From positions 1 to 28,489 of the forward strand of contig CAZTTG010000083.1 of the NCBI GenBank assembly GCA_964615935.1: a DNA stretch of 28,489 bases, given 5' to 3'. The position numbers and the translations under genes are program-made. How positions within the stretch are numbered: the first letter of the stretch is position 1; the number at the start of each line of letters is the position of its first letter. The notes under the pieces were generated by a model that was given only the letters and a program-made list of their open reading frames with translations, made no database searches and was not told where the DNA came from. The stretch comes from CAZTTG01 sp964615935 (GTDB lineage: Bacteria > Planctomycetota > UBA1135 > GCA-002686595). This document shows positions 25,087 through 28,489 of this stretch, piece after piece.

Positions 25087-25093
25087 TGACGAG

Positions 25094-27988
25094 ATGACCG
25101 CCGAGCCATCCTCCCGCGACTCCCCGGACGAGGACCGGGATGGCGCCGAGGAGCTGCTCTTCGAGTGCCTGGAGCGCATCGAGCTCGAGGGCGAGGGCGC
25201 GATCGACGAGCTGCTCGCGGCCCACCCCGAGCACGCCGAGACGGTGCGGGCCCGGCTGGTCGCGCTGAGGGGCGTGGGGCTCGTCGGGAAGGCGCACCCC
25301 GACCGGATCCCCGAGCGGCTGGGCGGCGGGGGGATGGGGGTGGTGTACCTCGCCGAGCAGGAGTCCCTGGGGCGGCGGGTGGCGCTCAAGCTGATCCGTC
25401 CCGAGCACCTCTACTTCCCCGGGAGCCGCGAGCGCTTCCGGCGCGAGGTGCGCGCGGTGGCCCTGATGCAGCACCCGGGGATCGTGCCGGTGTACACCGT
25501 CGGCGAGGAGGACGGGGTGCCCTACTTCGCCATGGAGCGGATCGAGGGCTGCACCCTGGCCGAGGTCCTCGAGCACCTGTCGACGCGCGCGCCCAGCGAC
25601 CTGCAGGGACGGGACCTGGTCGAGGCGATCGGGCTCTGCTCCGACCCCGCTCCCGAGGGGGAGGAGCCGCCGCGGCCGCCCTTCGGGGGGAGCTGGACCG
25701 ACGCCTGCCTGCAGCTAGTCCGGCAGGTGGCCCTGGCCCTGACCCACGCCCACGCCCGCGGGGTGCTGCACCGGGACGTGAAGTCCTCCAACATCGCCAT
25801 CGACCGCTCGGGTCGGGCGATGCTCCTGGACTTCGGCCTGGCCAGCGCGGAGGGCGCCGATCACCTGACTCGCAGCGGCTCCCAGCCGGGCTCGCTGCCC
25901 TACATGTCGCCCGAGCAGGTGCGCGGCGAGAGGGAGCTGGACGCGCGCACCGACGTGTATTCCCTGGGGGTGACCCTCTACGAGCTCCTGACCCTGCGGC
26001 GCCCCTTCGCCGCCGAGACCACCGAGCTGGTGCGCTCGCGAATCCTCGAGGGCGCCGCGCCCGGCGTTCGGCGGCTGAATCGCGGCGTGCCCTGGGACGT
26101 GGAGACGGTCTGCCTGACGGCCATCGAGCGCCGGCGCGAGGACCGCTACCCCGGCGTCGCCGGCCTGGCCCGGGACCTGGAGAATCTCATGGGGCGTCGC
26201 CCCATCGAGGCCCGCCGCCCGGGTCCCTGGCTGCGCCTCCTGCGCTGGGCCCAGCGGCACCCCACCGCCAGCGTGGGCTCGGCGCTGGTCCTGGCCCTCG
26301 CGGCGATCGCGTTGGGTCTCGTCGCCTGGCAGCAGAAGCTGCACGGGGACCAGCTCGAGCGGCGCGGGATCGAGCTCCAGGAGCAGCGCGACATCGCCCG
26401 ACAGCGCTTCGAGGAGATGCGGAAGCAGGCCACCAGCCTCCTGTTCGAGCTGCACGACAGCATCCAGTTCCTGGCCGGCTCGACCCGGGCTCGCGAGCTC
26501 CTGGTGGGTCGCGCCATCGAGCTCCTGGAGAGGCTGTCGGAGGTCGCCGAGGAGGAGCCGGAGCTGAAGTCCGAGCTGGCCGTGGCCTACGCCAAGCTGG
26601 GGGACATCCTGGGCAATCCCCAGATGTCGAGCCTGGGCGATCTGGAGGGCGCGCAGGTCCAGTACGAGAAGGCCATGAGCCTGTTCGACCAGGCGCTGGC
26701 GGCGAATCCGACCGAATGGAGGCTGAAGAAGAACCGGTGCGAGGCCATCGGGTGCCTGGCGCTCGTGGCGCAGGCCCGGGGCGACCTGGAGGCCGAGGCG
26801 TCGTGGCTCGAGCGCGGGACTCGCGCCGCGGAGGAGCTGTACGAGAACCACCCGGCGCAGCTCACGCGGCTGGACGTGCTGGGTCGCAACCTGCAGCTCC
26901 GCTCCCAGTTCCTGATGCGCGCGGGCCGGGGAGATGAGGCCATGGAGTGCACCCTGCGGGCGGTGGAGCTGTACGAGGAGCTCGGCCGCGATCTCCCCGG
27001 CGACGCCGACACGGAGATGAAACTCGCGCTGGCCCTCGGAGAGAGCGCCCGGATCCTCACCGCCATGGGTCACCAGCTGGAGGCCCGGGAGAACCTCGAG
27101 CGCGCCCTGGCGCTGTGGGAGGATCGGATCGGGGCGGACCCCGACAACGCCTGGATACGCGGGGTCCGATCCCGCGACCAGCTCCTCCTGAGCGGGGTCC
27201 AGTCGGCGATGGGGGAGGGCGCCGAGGCCCTGGAGAACGCCCGCGTCGCGACCGCCGAGGTCGAGGCTCTGGTCGCGAGCGACCCGCGGAATGCCGAGTG
27301 CAAGCGGCAGCTGCAGTTCGCCCTCCTGACCTGCGGCCCGCTGGCCCTCTCCTTTGGGGAGGTGGGGGAGGCGATCGAGCACCTGGAGCGGGCGCTGCAC
27401 GTGGGCGAGGAGGTGCTGGCCCTGGGGGAAGACGTCTCGGCCACCGACCTGAATCGCTATGGACGGATCCAGCTCGCGCGCGCGTACCTAAGTCGCGGGC
27501 GATCGGGTGGCCTGCCTCGAGCACAACCTGCGGTGCGTGGCCGACTACGAGCGGGCGCTGGCGGAGCGGCCGGCGAGCGACATGATCCGCGGCCTCTACG
27601 TGGCGACCCTTTGGCAGGTCGAGGAGGCCCTTCGGTTCGCCGGCGCGGAGCCCGAGGCGGTGGCGGTCCTGGAGCAGGTCGTGGAGGAGGAGGGCGCGGA
27701 GGGCCAGCGGACCTCCGATCGGCTGGCGCTCTCCGCCGCGCACCTCTTCCGGGCGCGCGTCGGCCTGATCCAGCAGCTCGACCGGGAGGCCGAGGACGCG
27801 CTCGAGCGATCCCGGCGGATCCTCGAGGAGGTCCGCGCGCAGGAGCCCGACCACCCCCAGGTCGCGGCCCAGGGTCTGCAGCTCTTCGACGGCCTGGCCC
27901 GGGTCTGGCTGCGCGCGGGCGACGACGAGGAGGCCCTCGCGCTGTACCGCGAGGGGCTCGAGTGGTCGCGGGCGTTCTGGAGCGGTGA
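25094..27988 (+). CDS. Hanks-type Ser/Thr protein kinase with TPR tail, frameshifted near 27500
   Basis: The genuine part is about 802 residues (to 27499). Residues 1-70 are a short acidic region typical of planctomycete kinases; about 72-345 is a PknB-like kinase with GGGGMGVVYLA, the Lys of VALKLI, HRDVKSSN (Asp228), DFGLA (Asp246) and MSPEQ, all intact. One membrane segment lies near 393-417, and the rest is TPR-like helical repeats, which would be periplasmic. After about 27499 this frame becomes Arg- and Gly-rich nonsense to 27988, while the matching TPR sequence continues in the next frame (27507-28439). Skipping one base at 27500 gives SRGDRVACLEHN and a protein of about 1114 aa. I take ATG 25094, with GGAGAAGG upstream. 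It lies 110 bases after the serpin and is probably co-transcribed. A sequencing error, a real mutation or programmed shifting could each explain the break. Confidence 0.85.
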   Translation: MTAEPSSRDSPDEDRDGAEELLFECLERIELEGEGAIDELLAAHPEHAETVRARLVALRGVGLVGKAHPDRIPERLGGGGMGVVYLAEQESLGRRVALKLIRPEHLYFPGSRERFRREVRAVALMQHPGIVPVYTVGEEDGVPYFAMERIEGCTLAEVLEHLSTRAPSDLQGRDLVEAIGLCSDPAPEGEEPPRPPFGGSWTDACLQLVRQVALALTHAHARGVLHRDVKSSNIAIDRSGRAMLLDFGLASAEGADHLTRSGSQPGSLPYMSPEQVRGERELDARTDVYSLGVTLYELLTLRRPFAAETTELVRSRILEGAAPGVRRLNRGVPWDVETVCLTAIERRREDRYPGVAGLARDLENLMGRRPIEARRPGPWLRLLRWAQRHPTASVGSALVLALAAIALGLVAWQQKLHGDQLERRGIELQEQRDIARQRFEEMRKQATSLLFELHDSIQFLAGSTRARELLVGRAIELLERLSEVAEEEPELKSELAVAYAKLGDILGNPQMSSLGDLEGAQVQYEKAMSLFDQALAANPTEWRLKKNRCEAIGCLALVAQARGDLEAEASWLERGTRAAEELYENHPAQLTRLDVLGRNLQLRSQFLMRAGRGDEAMECTLRAVELYEELGRDLPGDADTEMKLALALGESARILTAMGHQLEARENLERALALWEDRIGADPDNAWIRGVRSRDQLLLSGVQSAMGEGAEALENARVATAEVEALVASDPRNAECKRQLQFALLTCGPLALSFGEVGEAIEHLERALHVGEEVLALGEDVSATDLNRYGRIQLARAYLSRGRSGGLPRAQPAVRGRLRAGAGGAAGERHDPRPLRGDPLAGRGGPSVRRRGARGGGGPGAGRGGGGRGGPADLRSAGALRRAPLPGARRPDPAARPGGRGRARAIPADPRGGPRAGARPPPGRGPGSAALRRPGPGLAARGRRRGGPRAVPRGARVVAGVLER

Positions 27989-28439
27989 GCGCAGCAGCCG
28001 GCTGGTCACCCATCGGCTGTCGGACCTGGTCCGGGGACTGGTGTCGGTCTCGATCGAGATGGACGAGGGCGGGGAGGTGGAGCGCCTGGAGCGGCGCCTG
28101 CTGGAGATGCTGGAGGAGATGGCCGGGCGGGCGGATCCCTCCTTCGTCGAGATCCACGCGCTCGCCGGCTGGCTGCTCGATTGCGAGACCGACCGGCTGC
28201 GCGATCCCGTGCGCGCGCACGCCCTGGCCGAGCGAGCGGTCGAGCTCACGCCCCAGGGGCAGTACCTGTGCATGGAGACCCTCGCCCGGGCCTGCCTGCG
28301 GATCGGCCGGCCCGACGATGCTCTGGTCCACGCCGAGAGCGCCCGGTCGGGCCTTCCTCCCTTCGCGGACGAGGAGGAGCGCGATCGCCTGGATCGCCTC
28401 TGCGCCGAGTGCCTCGCGGCGATCGCGGAGGACGTCTAG
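27507..28439 (+). CDS. C-terminal TPR tail of the kinase in the shifted frame
   Basis: This 310-aa frame starts with no ribosome site and lies entirely downstream of, and overlapping, the dead end of the kinase frame. Its content is helical TPR-like sequence: ACLEHNLRCVADYERALAER, RVWLRAGDDEEALALYREGL and ARACLRIGRPDDALVHAESA. It is most simply the last third of the kinase, separated by one base. The frame is open from 27492 (a TAA lies at 27489-27491) and stays clean for over 300 codons with normal codon use, so it has not decayed. A separate gene starting at GTG 27507 is the less likely alternative. Confidence 0.75.
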   Translation: MACLEHNLRCVADYERALAERPASDMIRGLYVATLWQVEEALRFAGAEPEAVAVLEQVVEEEGAEGQRTSDRLALSAAHLFRARVGLIQQLDREAEDALERSRRILEEVRAQEPDHPQVAAQGLQLFDGLARVWLRAGDDEEALALYREGLEWSRAFWSGERSSRLVTHRLSDLVRGLVSVSIEMDEGGEVERLERRLLEMLEEMAGRADPSFVEIHALAGWLLDCETDRLRDPVRAHALAERAVELTPQGQYLCMETLARACLRIGRPDDALVHAESARSGLPPFADEEERDRLDRLCAECLAAIAEDV

Positions 28440-28479
28440 CGCTCGCCGGGAGGCGAGCGCGGGCCCCGTCAGGGGCCCG
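28440..28479 (+). terminator. Two tandem perfect hairpins after the kinase
   Basis: Directly after the TAG stop, CGCTCGCC and GGCGAGCG (28440-28447 and 28452-28459) pair over eight bases with a GGGA loop, and CGGGCCCC with GGGGCCCG (28460-28467 and 28472-28479) pair over eight bases with a GTCA loop. There is no T tract. Two back-to-back tetraloop stems at this spot are very likely a terminator or 3' end stabiliser. Confidence 0.65.
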
Positions 28480-28489
28480 TGCGCGCCAC

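Noticed and set aside
24980..25093. GTG 24980 as the kinase start, overlapping the serpin stop
   Set aside because: No ribosome site and an atypical Arg-rich N-terminus; ATG 25094 has GGAGAAGG at good spacing.
27485..27500. Programmed +1 frameshift in the kinase at CTAAGTC
   Set aside because: It only loosely resembles the Ty1-type heptamer and matches no bacterial +1 site I know; a sequencing error or simple indel is more likely.

Overview
This is about 28.5 kb of very GC-rich bacterial DNA (roughly 70% GC by eye, almost every third codon position G or C). The gene content points to a Planctomycetota genome, probably a metagenome-assembled or draft contig. The indicators are two sulfatases, Tat-exported Gfo/Idh/MocA and aldo/keto reductase proteins, a Hanks kinase with a C-terminal TPR tail, an FG-GAP beta-propeller protein, and a C-terminal module on two secreted proteins of a kind I associate with planctomycetes. 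The phylum call is inference; there is no rRNA or marker gene. The first 65 bases are almost pure C and look like a sequencing or assembly artefact at a contig edge. I found no tRNA, rRNA, CRISPR array, transposase or integrase.

Layout. (1) 66-4047, +: a c-di-GMP signalling block made of an HDOD protein, an overlapping REC-GGDEF protein whose receiver has lost its phosphoacceptor Asp, and a paralogue in which HDOD, REC and GGDEF are fused and the receiver is intact. (2) 4095-8810: a membrane-anchored PHP/DUF3604-type protein (-) divergent from an anchored protein with carboxypeptidase-regulatory-like beta-sandwich repeats (+). (3) 8834-17358: an SGNH hydrolase and a 1009-aa sulfatase fused to a retropepsin-like protease (both -), a second sulfatase with a LamG-like C-terminus (+), then an alpha/beta-hydrolase lipoprotein preceded, with a GTGA overlap, by a polytopic protein ending in an ExbD/TolR-like domain (both -). 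(4) 17479-23498: a seven-repeat FG-GAP protein (-) divergent from a secreted arginine-deiminase-like enzyme (+), followed by an aldo/keto reductase and a Gfo/Idh/MocA oxidoreductase, both Tat-exported. (5) 23589-28439, +: a secreted serpin and a Ser/Thr kinase whose TPR tail is cut by an apparent one-base frameshift near 27500, ending in two tandem hairpins.

Most genes outside the signalling block encode exported or membrane-anchored proteins aimed at polysaccharide, ester or protein substrates: sulfatases, lipase, SGNH hydrolase, protease domain, deiminase and a protease inhibitor. The window therefore reads as an envelope or extracellular processing region next to a nucleotide second-messenger module. 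Functional links between the blocks are inference from proximity only.

The most interesting points are the sulfatase-aspartic protease fusion, the deiminase whose layout (signal peptide, catalytic domain, Ig-like domain, C-terminal module) resembles Porphyromonas PAD, the C-terminal module shared by the two proteins that flank one divergent promoter region, the split pseudo-receiver diguanylate cyclase beside its fused intact paralogue, three starts with a -10-like box 6-8 bases upstream and no Shine-Dalgarno sequence (possible leaderless mRNAs), and the frameshifted kinase.
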